Shown here: piece by piece, positions 33,661-41,976 of the stretch
Numbering within the stretch: the first letter of the stretch is position 1
How the letters are laid out: each line of letters starts with the position of its first letter
Origin: W0P28-013 sp963593685
Lineage (GTDB): Bacteria; Bacteroidota; Bacteroidia; Bacteroidales; Paludibacteraceae
Direction of reading: 5' to 3'
DNA: 64,000 nucleotides
Assembly: GCA_963593685.1 (NCBI GenBank)
Contig: CAVBBP010000003.1
Location: forward strand, 6,804-70,803
Made by a program: the position numbers and the translations under genes
Notes under the pieces: model-generated
What the model was told of the DNA's origin: nothing
The model's database searches: none
Seen by the model: the letters and a program-made list of their open reading frames with translations, nothing else

Positions 33661-35868
33661 ATGAAAAAATACGACTGGAAATTTTCGCAAGTGGGCGGTG
33701 TGCCGCGTGTTAGAATAGAAACGGGCAGCGATATTGCCCATTTGGGCGAACTCGACCAAAAAATGTGGACGGTTTTGAGTTGCCCTGTGAAAGGACTCGA
33801 AATCGACGAACGCACGCTCGAACTGATGGACAGCGACCACGACGGCAAAATTCGTGTACACGAGGTTGTTGCTGCTTCCAAATGGCTTACTTCGGTGCTT
33901 GTCAATCCCGATTTGTTGCTGAAACAGAGCAGCACGCTGCGCCTAATCGACATCAGCCAAAAGAGCGACGACGGCAAAAAAATCTACCATTCGGCCAAAG
34001 AGATTTTGAAAAATCTTGGATTGGAGAAGGAGGAGATTAGCCTTGCCGACATCGCCGACCGCACCGCCATTTTTGCCAAAACGCAATTCAATGGCGATGG
34101 CGTTATCACCGCACAATCGACCGACGACGAAGCCGCCCAAAACGCCATTGCCGCCTGCATTCAGACCATTGGCGCGACGCCAGACCGCAGCGGAATTGAC
34201 GGCGTAACGGCCGAACAAATCGCGGCGTTTTATACCGCACTTGCCGACTATGCCGCATGGAATGCTAGTCGTTGCGACTTGCCCTACGGCGACAATACCG
34301 AAGTCGCCTTGTCGGCCTACAATGCCTTGAAAGAGAAGATTGACGACTACTTTGTGCGCTGCAAATTGGCGGCGTTCAATGCGTCGGCATTGGCCACGCT
34401 CGATGTGTCGCTGGAGCGAATCGAAAACGCCAATGAAAAAAATCTGACCGCCTGCATGGACGAGATTGCCGCACTGCCGTTGGCACGCATCGCTGCGGCT
34501 GGACTGCCGTGCGAAGGCGGTATCAATCCTGCGTGGGAGAGCGCATTCGCAGCACTGAAACAGTTGGTTTTCGATGTCGATTTTCCGCACGCAAAAGTCA
34601 TCAGCGAGGCCGAATGGCAGCAGGTGGCCGACAAATTTGCGCCTTACATCGCTTGGAAAGCCGCCAAAAAAGGCGATGCCGTGGAGCCGCTCGGACTTGA
34701 TGCTGTGACGAAACTGCTAAAACAGGACAAAAAAGCCGATTTGCTCGCTCTCGTCGAGAACGACAAGGCGTTCGAAGGCGATGCCGATGCCATCGAACTG
34801 GTGGACAAACTGCTGCACTTGTGCCGCGATTTCTACACGCTGTTGCGGAATTTTGTAACCTTCGCCGATTTTTATGTGCGCGACACAAACAAAAAAGCCA
34901 TTTTTCAGGCAGGTACGCTCTATATCGACCAACGCAGTTGCGATTTGTGCCTAAAAGTGGCAGATATGGGGCGGCACAACACAATGGCGGCCGCCAGCGG
35001 TATGTTCCTGATCTATTGCGACTGCTATTCGAAGCAAAAAGACCAAACAATGAGCATTGTGGCGGTGATGACCAGCGGCGATGTGAACAACCTGACCGTG
35101 GGCAAAAACGCCGTTTTCTACGACCGCGATGGCCTCGACTGGGACGCCACTGTAACCAAAATTGTCGATAACCCGATAAGCATCGGGCAGGCGTTTTGGT
35201 CGCCCTACCGCAAATTTGGCAAATTCATCGAAGAGCAAATCAACAAATTTGCCGCCGAGAAAGATAACAAACTCACGGGCGAAGTTACGGGTAAAATCTC
35301 CGAATCGACCGAAAAAATGGCCACTGCCGATGTGGCCGCCACGCCGCCCGCCGACAAAAAAACGCAGGCGTTCGACATCGCCAAATTCTGTGGTATCTTT
35401 GCTGCCATCGGCATGGCGTTGGGCTATATTGGCGGATTTTTGGTGTCGTGCGTTACAGGCTTCCTCGCCCTCGCTTGGTGGCAGATGCCGCTCGCACTGA
35501 TTGCTATCATGCTGCTCATTTCGGGGCCGTCGATGATTATGGCGTGGCTCAAACTGCGCCGCCGCAATCTGTCACCGCTGCTCAACGCCAACGGCTGGGC
35601 GGTGAACTCGAATGTGCCTGTGAACATACTCTTTGGTGCAACGCTCACCAAAACGGCCGCCTTCCCCAAACTCAATCTGAAAGACCCATTTGTCAAACGC
35701 GGTATGCCGACATGGCGCAAAGTGCTCTACATTGTGCTGGCTGCCATCGTAGTGCTGCTGACCGTGCTGTACTTCACCGACATGCTCGCATGCGTTGGGC
35801 TGCCATTCCACCACGCCGCCGCCGATGTTGTAGAGCAAGCGGCAATGGACAGTATTAGTAGCAAGTAG
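33661..35868 (+). CDS. Large EF-hand protein with C-terminal membrane helices, unknown function
   Basis: 735 residues, no recognised enzyme domain. A canonical EF-hand loop DSDHDGKIRVHE (about residues 58-69) has Asp at 1, 3, 5 and Glu at 12; a degenerate second loop QFNGDGVITAQS is near residue 142. The long middle region (about 160-540) is helical, with many Ala/Glu/Asp segments. Three hydrophobic helices follow at about 582-605, 610-630 and 680-702, with a short tail. No signal peptide, so the N-terminal bulk is probably cytoplasmic. I recognise the type as a conserved hypothetical protein but cannot name a function. It is flanked by spacers, so no operon clue. Confidence 0.75.
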   Translation: MKKYDWKFSQVGGVPRVRIETGSDIAHLGELDQKMWTVLSCPVKGLEIDERTLELMDSDHDGKIRVHEVVAASKWLTSVLVNPDLLLKQSSTLRLIDISQKSDDGKKIYHSAKEILKNLGLEKEEISLADIADRTAIFAKTQFNGDGVITAQSTDDEAAQNAIAACIQTIGATPDRSGIDGVTAEQIAAFYTALADYAAWNASRCDLPYGDNTEVALSAYNALKEKIDDYFVRCKLAAFNASALATLDVSLERIENANEKNLTACMDEIAALPLARIAAAGLPCEGGINPAWESAFAALKQLVFDVDFPHAKVISEAEWQQVADKFAPYIAWKAAKKGDAVEPLGLDAVTKLLKQDKKADLLALVENDKAFEGDADAIELVDKLLHLCRDFYTLLRNFVTFADFYVRDTNKKAIFQAGTLYIDQRSCDLCLKVADMGRHNTMAAASGMFLIYCDCYSKQKDQTMSIVAVMTSGDVNNLTVGKNAVFYDRDGLDWDATVTKIVDNPISIGQAFWSPYRKFGKFIEEQINKFAAEKDNKLTGEVTGKISESTEKMATADVAATPPADKKTQAFDIAKFCGIFAAIGMALGYIGGFLVSCVTGFLALAWWQMPLALIAIMLLISGPSMIMAWLKLRRRNLSPLLNANGWAVNSNVPVNILFGATLTKTAAFPKLNLKDPFVKRGMPTWRKVLYIVLAAIVVLLTVLYFTDMLACVGLPFHHAAADVVEQAAMDSISSK

Positions 35869-36141
35869 CAAGACGAGTGAGGAGTTAGGAGTGAGGAGTG
35901 ATGCGGCGGAGTTGCAATTTCAGATTTCAAATTTTATTTGATTTTTGCTCCGCTCGGCATTGCTCAAACGAGTTTGGCACTGCGCTCGCTTATCGCAAAA
36001 ATTCAGAATTTCAGATTCCAAATTGTAGGGACGCACCGAGTGCGTCCGAACGCTTCAACAGTTCAACAATTCAACGATTAACCAAATAACCGAATAACCA
36101 AATCAACAAATAACCAGAAACTAGAAACCAGAAATTAGAAA
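35869..36141. repeat. Intergenic mosaic, modules G, D (inverted), B
   Basis: No gene. 'gtgaggagttaggagtgagg', module D in inverted orientation at 35937-36003, module B at 36025-36048, 'aacagttcaacaattcaacg' and 'aaccaaataaccgaataacc'. Confidence 0.6.
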
Positions 36142-36174
36142 AAAATAAGGACGCACTCGGTGCGTCCTTATTTT
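36142..36174. terminator. Bidirectional intrinsic terminator built on module B
   Basis: A perfect 15-base stem, arms 36142-36156 and 36160-36174, with the 3-base loop TCG; the inner part is the module B core GGACGCAC/GTGCGTCC and the outer part is AAAATAA/TTATTTT. A/T tails on both sides let it end the pepD transcript (minus) and the EF-hand gene transcript (plus). Confidence 0.8.
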
Positions 36175-36205
36175 CTACTTTACAAACTTTATAAACTTTC
36201 TACTT

Positions 36206-37663
36206 TCAACTTTTCACTGGAATGGCTTCGAGGGTGGCGACGATGAAGCGCCAGAAGCGTTCGACGCTGGCGATGTTCACCTTTTCGTCGGGCGTGTGAG
36301 GGTGGCGCATCGTGGGACCGACCGACACCATATCCAAACGCGGCTCGGTGGCACCGATGATACCGCACTCCAAACCAGCGTGTACCACGCGCACTACGGC
36401 TGGCTTGCCAAACTCTTTTTGATAGACATCGGCCATCGTTTTCAGTATGGGCGAGTCCATGTTTGGATTCCAGCCCGAATAGCCGCCCGAAAATTCCACT
36501 TTGGCACCAGCCAACGCAAACACGCTCTCGATCATCGAGGCGAGTTCCTCTTTTTTGCTATCGACCGAACTGCGCAGCAAGCATCTCACGCTGATGTCGG
36601 TGCTGTTGGCCACAACGATGGAGAGGTTCGTCGAGGTTTCGACCGTGTCGGGAATCTCTGGAATCATGCGGAAAACGCCATTGGGACACGCCGTTACAGC
36701 GTTCACAAAGTCGTCTTGTATCTCTTCGGGAATGAGCGCGTTGGGCAGTTCCACTTGGCGCACTTCGACAAAAATGCCGTTTTCGATGGCTTTGTATTCG
36801 TCGTTGAATGTTTCGGCGTACTCTTCGGCCAGTTTTTCAATCTCTTTTTTATTGTCGGCAGGGATTGTAATCACGGCTTTGGCTTCGCGCGGAATGGCGT
36901 TGCGCATATTGCCGCCTTCGACCGACGCCAAACGCGCTTCGTACTGCATAATCGCCTCTTTCAGAAAACGGAAGAGCAGTTTGTTGGCATTGGCGCGACC
37001 ACAGTCGATTTCGAGTCCCGAATGGCCGCCTTTGAGCCCTTTTACAAGAATTTCGAGCGCAATGTCGTCGTCGGGAACGGGTGCACTGTTGAATTTCCAA
37101 GTCATATCGGCATCGAGTCCGCCAGCGCAACCGACATAGAGTTCGCCTTCGTCCTCCGAGTCCATATTCAGCAGAATATCGCCTTGCAGCAGCCCCGCTT
37201 CCATGCCGAATGCACCCACCATGCCAGTCTCTTCGTCGATGGTGAAAAACGCTTCGATTGGACCGTGTTTCAACTCTTTGCTTTCGAGCACGGCCATGGC
37301 TGCTGCCACACCGATGCCGTCGTCAGCGCCGAGTGTAGTGCCATCGGCTGTAACCCAATCGCCGTCGATGTAGGCTGTGATGGGGTCTTTGACAAAATCG
37401 TGCTGTTTGTCGCTATTTTTTTGCGGCACCATGTCGAGGTGTGCTTGCAGCACCACTGGCGTGCGGTTTTCCATGCCGGGCGTGGCAGGTTTGCGTATCA
37501 GCACGCTGCCCGTCTTATCGACAATGGTTTCCAAACCAAGCGCATGGCCAAAATCGACCATAAATTTCGTTACTGCCTCCATGTGGTGCGACGGACGCGG
37601 CACTTGCGTCAGTTTGTAGAAGTTGCTCCACAGGGCTTTCGGTGCCAATTCTCGAATTTCCAT
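36206..37663 (-). CDS. pepD: Aminoacyl-histidine dipeptidase (Xaa-His dipeptidase)
   Basis: 485 residues from the ATG at 37663. M20-family metallopeptidase: metal ligands in VVLQAHLDMVPQ and TLGADDGIGVAAAMAVLES, and the catalytic glutamate in TIDEETGMVGAFG; later HSGLEIDCGRANA and MRHPHTPDEKVNIASVERFW. Two zinc ions are bound in this family. It hydrolyses dipeptides, classically Xaa-His (carnosine), in the cytoplasm. The frame extends to 37750 but the extension crosses the promoter, and MEIRELAPKALW is the normal family start. Confidence 0.95.
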   Translation of the reverse strand: MEIRELAPKALWSNFYKLTQVPRPSHHMEAVTKFMVDFGHALGLETIVDKTGSVLIRKPATPGMENRTPVVLQAHLDMVPQKNSDKQHDFVKDPITAYIDGDWVTADGTTLGADDGIGVAAAMAVLESKELKHGPIEAFFTIDEETGMVGAFGMEAGLLQGDILLNMDSEDEGELYVGCAGGLDADMTWKFNSAPVPDDDIALEILVKGLKGGHSGLEIDCGRANANKLLFRFLKEAIMQYEARLASVEGGNMRNAIPREAKAVITIPADNKKEIEKLAEEYAETFNDEYKAIENGIFVEVRQVELPNALIPEEIQDDFVNAVTACPNGVFRMIPEIPDTVETSTNLSIVVANSTDISVRCLLRSSVDSKKEELASMIESVFALAGAKVEFSGGYSGWNPNMDSPILKTMADVYQKEFGKPAVVRVVHAGLECGIIGATEPRLDMVSVGPTMRHPHTPDEKVNIASVERFWRFIVATLEAIPVKS

Positions 37664-37696
37664 AGTTTGTTCTCTTTTTTTTGACTGATTACAGCG

Positions 37697-37704
37697 CAAA
37701 GGTA
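37697..37704 (-). promoter_or_regulatory. -7 element of pepD
   Basis: Reads TACCTTTG on the minus strand, 33 bases before the pepD ATG. No TTTG in the -33 window. Confidence 0.65.
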
Positions 37705-37757
37705 GTAAAAAAAGAGAAATCGGCGCGCATTTTATCGATATTTTTTGCAAAAAAATG

Positions 37758-38993
37758 CTAATTCACCGCAATTTTGTGCGTGTGGTTGCCGATTTTTACC
37801 AGATAAATGCCCGCATTTGGTAGTGTAAATATCTGATTATCAACTTGTATTTCGCTGCTGACGATTGCGCCGTTGGCGTTGTAGATGGTCAGTGGTGCGC
37901 CGTTGGCTTGCGCTATGCTGATTTGGCGACCGTGAACGGCAATTTGTGGCGATGCAGTGCTGGCTTCGAGCGCAGTGGGCGTGCGTCCATCGATGATTTG
38001 AGTGGCGTAGTAACCCACCATGCCGTGTGTAGTGGCACCAGCCACAATGTTGAGCGCACTGCGGTTGAGTATGGTTGCCAAACGGGTGCAGCCACGAAAC
38101 GCATAATCGTCAATCGATTGCAGCGTTGTTGGCAGTTCGAGCGCATAGAGAGCCGTATTTTCGAATGCGCTGCGCCCGATGGTTTTCAAACATTTGCCCA
38201 GATAGAGCAACGACAAATCGCTACAGCCGTCGAATGCGTTTGCGCCAATTGATTCGAGTTGCGTGTTTTGAAAATTGACGATTTGCAGATAGACACACTC
38301 GGTGAATGCGTTGCGTTCGATGGTTTTCAAACCTGTGCCAAAATTGACTTCGGCCAGTGCTGAACATTTCTGAAATGCGCCATCTTTTATGGTAACAACA
38401 CTATTTGGCAGCGTTACGCTCGAAATAAGTGTGTTGTATTGGAATGCTGTACTCGAAATTTCTGTCAATCCATCGGGCAGTGTAATGTTGCCTTCGAGTG
38501 AACGCGGTACGAAAAAAATCGCCAGCGGCGAACGCTCGTACATAATGCCGTCTTGTGAAACAAATTTTGGATTGGCTGCATCGACAACAATGCTGCTCAA
38601 CGCATTGCATAGCGTGAAAGTGCCATCACCAAAAGTTACAAGCGTTGCAGGAATGGTGAGCGAAGTCATCAGTTCGCTGCCATAAAACACATTGTTGCTA
38701 GCAGCGGTAACGGTATAGGTTGTGCCGTCGTAGTCGAAAGTTGCAGGAATTACAACATCGCCCACATAAAGATCCGACGGACCATTGGTGCCGTACATAT
38801 CTTGGTACACTTGGTAGTAGTAGTAACTCCAACCGTTGTCTGGGCTGGTTTGGCTGGCGTGTTGGCGGCAGACGACGGTGGCAGTTTTGGCCGTTTCGTC
38901 GATGCGGTAGTGAATGTCGTTTACCGTGATGTACTGCGTGGCACTGGCATGCAACAGCAGCAGAGTGAGCAGGGTAGTGGCAAATGTTCTCAT
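37758..38993 (-). CDS. BspA-type leucine-rich repeat surface protein
   Basis: 411 residues. Signal peptide (MRTFATTLLTLLLLHASA) then about 75 residues beginning YITVNDIHYRIDETAKTATV, typical of the N-terminus of BspA-like proteins. Leucine-rich repeats of the LRR_5 type run from about residue 95 to 330 (LTEISSTAFQYNTLISSVTL, LKTIERNAFTECVYLQIVNF, LKTIGRSAFENTALYALELP). The last 60 residues (TIYNANGAIVSSE, NAGIYLVKIGNHTHKIAVN) look like a type IX secretion sorting tail. BspA-like proteins bind host or matrix proteins; the ligand here is unknown. The upstream frame extension is rejected because the -7 element is inside it. Confidence 0.88.
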   Translation of the reverse strand: MRTFATTLLTLLLLHASATQYITVNDIHYRIDETAKTATVVCRQHASQTSPDNGWSYYYYQVYQDMYGTNGPSDLYVGDVVIPATFDYDGTTYTVTAASNNVFYGSELMTSLTIPATLVTFGDGTFTLCNALSSIVVDAANPKFVSQDGIMYERSPLAIFFVPRSLEGNITLPDGLTEISSTAFQYNTLISSVTLPNSVVTIKDGAFQKCSALAEVNFGTGLKTIERNAFTECVYLQIVNFQNTQLESIGANAFDGCSDLSLLYLGKCLKTIGRSAFENTALYALELPTTLQSIDDYAFRGCTRLATILNRSALNIVAGATTHGMVGYYATQIIDGRTPTALEASTASPQIAVHGRQISIAQANGAPLTIYNANGAIVSSEIQVDNQIFTLPNAGIYLVKIGNHTHKIAVN

Positions 38994-39018
38994 AGCGGTC
39001 GGTGTTTTTGATTTTGGA

Positions 39019-39026
39019 CAAAAGTA
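39019..39026 (-). promoter_or_regulatory. -7 element of the LRR gene
   Basis: Reads TACTTTTG on the minus strand, 25 bases before the ATG at 38993. Confidence 0.5.
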
Positions 39027-39061
39027 GGCATAATTTCTTGCCCGACCAAGCCGCACCGTAA

Positions 39062-39421
39062 TTTTTAACTAACAAAAAGGAATTTTAACTTTAGTTGTGT
39101 GATTATTTGAAAATTTGAAGATTGCGGCGTTTCAACAGAAAGGACGTGGCATGCCGCGTCCCTACAACCTGAAACTTGAAACAGTGCGCAGTGCGAGAAT
39201 TTTTGCGATAAGCGAGTGCAGTGCCAAACTCGTTTGAGCAATGCCGAGCGGAGCAAAAATCTTGCGAAGCAAAAACATAGAAACAAAAATTGCGTCAGCA
39301 ATTTTGAGAAACCAAAAATAAACCTCACAGACCCTTATTGATGCGTTAAACTTATCAACTTATCAACTCATCAACTGATCAACCAACTTTTCAACACTTT
39401 TTTACTTTCAACAAAAATTCG
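39062..39421. repeat. Intergenic mosaic, modules B-like, D, A, E
   Basis: No gene. Hairpin GGACGTGGCA/TGCCGCGTCC at 39142-39161, module D at 39198-39261, module A variant (AAAATTGC-GTCA-GCAATTTT) at 39286-39305, 'taaacttatcaacttatcaa' repeats at 39348-39392. It separates the divergent LRR and amidase genes. Confidence 0.6.
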
Positions 39422-39429
39422 TATCTTTG
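39422..39429 (+). promoter_or_regulatory. -7 element of the amidase-mlaD operon
   Basis: TATCTTTG, 45 bases before the amidase ATG; no TTTG at -33. Confidence 0.65.
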
Positions 39430-39473
39430 CAAGTTGTTATATGGGTTAGTATCTGATTTTGCTTGATTGAGAG

Positions 39474-40661
39474 ATGAAACGCTTTGTGCATTTGTTGCTT
39501 TTTTGTGCTGCTGCGCTTGTGGCTGTGGCCAAGCCGTTCACTGTGGTGATCGATGCGGGGCATGGCGGCAAAGACCCTGGCGCACTAGGCGCACGCGGGC
39601 GCGAAAAGGACATCAATCTGAGTGTGGCACTCAAATTTGGCCGCTTGGTGAACGAAAATATGCCCACAGTGAAAGTGGTTTACACGCGCGACAAAGATGT
39701 GTTTGTGCCGCTGCAAGACCGCTGCACGATAGCCAACAAAGCCAACGGCGACCTCTTTGTTTCGATCCATGTGAACGCCTCGAAATCGAGTGCAGCCTAC
39801 GGAGTCGAAACCTACACCATCGGTCTGTCGAAATCGGATGCCAACTTCGAGGTGGCGAAGCGCGAAAACTCGGTGATTCTGCTCGAAGATGGCTACAAAG
39901 AGCGTTACCAAGGCTTCGACCCACGCTCGCCCGAATCGTACATCATGTTCGAGTTTATGCAGTCGAAATTTAGCGACCAAAGCATCGAAATGGCGGCCTA
40001 CACGCAGGACGAATTCATCGAAATGAAACGCTACAACCGCGGCGTGCGGCAGGAGAATTTTTGGGTGTTGCACCAGACCAAAATGCCGAGCGTGCTGATT
40101 GAGTTGGGCTTCATCTCGAACCGCGAAGAGGAGAAATATCTGCTCTCCGACAAGGGTCAGCAAGAGTTGGCACTCTCCATTTTTCGCGCTTTCGAACGCT
40201 ACAAACACGAGTACGACCGCAAAAATACCGTGTCGGTGGTGGAGCGCCCTGCCGACGATGCGCCTGTGAAACCAACCACGCCCGCCAAGCCCGAAAAGAC
40301 GACAAAGCCCGAAAAATCAGAAAAAACAGAAAAAACAACGCCCAAAACCAAAACTGAATCGGCATCAGCACTGTCGGTGGAGTACGAAAAAGGCGTTAAA
40401 GCCATCTACAAACTGCAAATTTTCACCACAAGCCAAAAAATCGACGACTCGTCGGACGCGCGCTTCAAAGGGCTGGCGTGCGACTACTACGAAGAGGACG
40501 GCATGTTCAAATACACGCACGGCGCCAACGCAAATTTGGGCTTGATGTTGAAATTGAAAGCCGAAATCAAAGGCAAATTTCCGCAAGCCTTTTTGGTGGC
40601 ATTCTACAAAGGCAAAAAAATAACGCTGCAAGAGGCAAAAGAGATAAATTCGCGGCGATAA
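39474..40661 (+). CDS. N-acetylmuramoyl-L-alanine amidase (Amidase_3) with SPOR-like tail
   Basis: 395 residues. Signal peptide (residues 1-19), then an Amidase_3 domain with zinc ligands His30 (DAGHGGKDPG), Glu44 (GREKDINL) and His99 (SIHVNA) and a catalytic Glu in SVLIELGFISN. A Pro/Lys/Thr/Glu-rich linker (about 255-300) leads to a SPOR-like domain (YKLQIFTTSQ, DGMFKYTHGA, FPQAFLVAFYKG). It cleaves the lactyl-amide bond between peptide and glycan in periplasmic peptidoglycan; the SPOR-like tail would target it to denuded septal glycan. The mlaD gene follows after 43 bases. Confidence 0.93.
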   Translation: MKRFVHLLLFCAAALVAVAKPFTVVIDAGHGGKDPGALGARGREKDINLSVALKFGRLVNENMPTVKVVYTRDKDVFVPLQDRCTIANKANGDLFVSIHVNASKSSAAYGVETYTIGLSKSDANFEVAKRENSVILLEDGYKERYQGFDPRSPESYIMFEFMQSKFSDQSIEMAAYTQDEFIEMKRYNRGVRQENFWVLHQTKMPSVLIELGFISNREEEKYLLSDKGQQELALSIFRAFERYKHEYDRKNTVSVVERPADDAPVKPTTPAKPEKTTKPEKSEKTEKTTPKTKTESASALSVEYEKGVKAIYKLQIFTTSQKIDDSSDARFKGLACDYYEEDGMFKYTHGANANLGLMLKLKAEIKGKFPQAFLVAFYKGKKITLQEAKEINSRR

Positions 40662-40704
40662 CCGCACAAAAATTGGCATACACCCTATAAAAAAGGTTTT
40701 CTCT

Positions 40705-41610
40705 ATGAAAAAGATATTTACGCGCGAAGTGAAAATCGGATTGTCGTTCATCGTGACAATCGTCTGCATTGTGGTGGGCATCAACTACTTGAAAGGCATC
40801 AATGTGTTTGCGCCGAGCAACCACTACTACGCCAAATTCGACCGATTGGACGGTCTTGTGGTGTCGAACAATGTGATGGTGCGCGGCTACAAAGTGGGGC
40901 AGGTGAGCCATATCGCCTACGATTTTACCTGCGAACACCCGTTCACAATTACCATTCTTGTCGATGACGAAGTGCGCCTGCCGCTCGGGTCGAAACTCGT
41001 TTTGTGCGACGATGGTCTGCTGGGCGGCAAGGTGATAGATGTGCGCTACGGCACCGACACGCAGTTTTACGCTTCGGGCGACACCGTTTCGTCCGACATC
41101 GATGCGGGGCTGATGGCGACCGTTGCCACGCTGGTGCCGAAACTCGAAGGCACTATCGAGCGCGTCGATTCGGTGCTCGAATCGGTACACCGCATCACCT
41201 CGTCGAAAGAGTTGAAAAACAGCCTCCGCTCGATAGAAACGGCCGCCGCCGACCTGAAAACCTCGTCGGCACAACTCAAACGCCTGATGAACACGCAAGT
41301 GCCAAAAATTGTGGACGATGTGAATGTCATCACTGGCGACCTGAAAAAGGTCTCAGGCGACCTGAAACAGGTGGAATTTGCCGCCCTCTTTGCGCGCATC
41401 GACCACACGGTGAACAATCTGCAACTCTTCTCCGACAAACTCAACTCGAGCGAAGGTACCATCGGCAAACTGATGAACGACAACGGCCTTTACGACAATA
41501 TCAACACCACCGTTACAAGTGTGAACGATTTGGTCATCGATCTGAAGGCCAATCCGAAGCGTTATGTGCATTTTTCGCTCTTCGGTGCCAAGGAAAAGAA
41601 GAAAAAATAG
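40705..41610 (+). CDS. MlaD-family (MCE domain) lipid transport protein
   Basis: 301 residues. A single N-terminal membrane helix (IGLSFIVTIVCIVVGINYL) anchors a periplasmic MCE domain (about 38-115; FDRLDGLVVSNNVMVRGYKV, RLPLGSKLVLCDDGLLGGKV), followed by a long coiled-coil-like region (about 140-280). MCE proteins form the periplasmic part of phospholipid transport systems between the membranes. The Mla ATPase and permease genes are not in this window. Pairing with the amidase gene is usual in Bacteroidales as I recall. A terminator lies 80 bases downstream. Confidence 0.92.
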   Translation: MKKIFTREVKIGLSFIVTIVCIVVGINYLKGINVFAPSNHYYAKFDRLDGLVVSNNVMVRGYKVGQVSHIAYDFTCEHPFTITILVDDEVRLPLGSKLVLCDDGLLGGKVIDVRYGTDTQFYASGDTVSSDIDAGLMATVATLVPKLEGTIERVDSVLESVHRITSSKELKNSLRSIETAAADLKTSSAQLKRLMNTQVPKIVDDVNVITGDLKKVSGDLKQVEFAALFARIDHTVNNLQLFSDKLNSSEGTIGKLMNDNGLYDNINTTVTSVNDLVIDLKANPKRYVHFSLFGAKEKKKK

Positions 41611-41628
41611 CGACGATTTTAGCGCATT

Positions 41629-41653
41629 CTTATTTAGACTGAATCTAAATAAG
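41629..41653. promoter_or_regulatory. Operator-like palindrome, copy 1
   Basis: The core at 41632-41650 is ATTTAGACT-G-AATCTAAAT (8 of 9 arm positions symmetric), extended by CTT/AAG to 25 bases. A perfect version of the same core occurs at 63636-63654. Size and symmetry fit a dimeric regulator; which one is unknown. The site lies 19 bases after the mlaD stop and 327 before dnaA. Confidence 0.55.
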
Positions 41654-41688
41654 CAAAAAAATGAAATAAATTTCGACTATAAAATCGT

Positions 41689-41731
41689 AACTCTCGAACC
41701 GCCCAAATTTCAAGCAGTTCGGGAGTTTTTT
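41689..41731 (+). terminator. Intrinsic terminator between mlaD and dnaA
   Basis: AACTCTCGAAC (41689-41699) pairs with GTTCGGGAGTT (41717-41727), with one mismatch, followed by T-rich TTTTTTG. Confidence 0.82.
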
Positions 41732-41976
41732 GTTCGCCGCGCGATGAATCGAAACGAAAAAATAAGTTGCTGTTAATCAGACAGTTGCGCCTAAAACGCT
41801 GAAAGTCAGAAGCCCGTCCGACCGTTTGAAAATCAAAGTGTTATAAATGTGAATTTTTCCCAAAAAATCTGACCATTTTTTTGTTTGAAAAAAGAGTGCG
41901 ACCTTTGCAGCAGAAAAATTGTTGATAAAATTTCAAAAAAGATATAAACAACCAAACACTACATTTTTTTAGGACG
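41732..41976. other. dnaA upstream region
   Basis: 245 AT-rich bases with no gene and no recurring modules, unlike most spacers here. A weak -7-like element GACCTTTG is at 41900-41907, 70 bases before dnaA. I see no cluster of TTATNCACA DnaA boxes, so I do not call an origin. Confidence 0.5.

Noticed and set aside
36296..37684. 462-residue plus-strand frame opposite pepD
   Set aside because: Shadow of pepD: rich in His, Arg and Phe with no recognisable domain.
41611..41976. Possible replication origin next to dnaA
   Set aside because: No cluster of TTATNCACA boxes or AT-rich 13-mers could be identified by eye; the gene order around dnaA is not origin-like.
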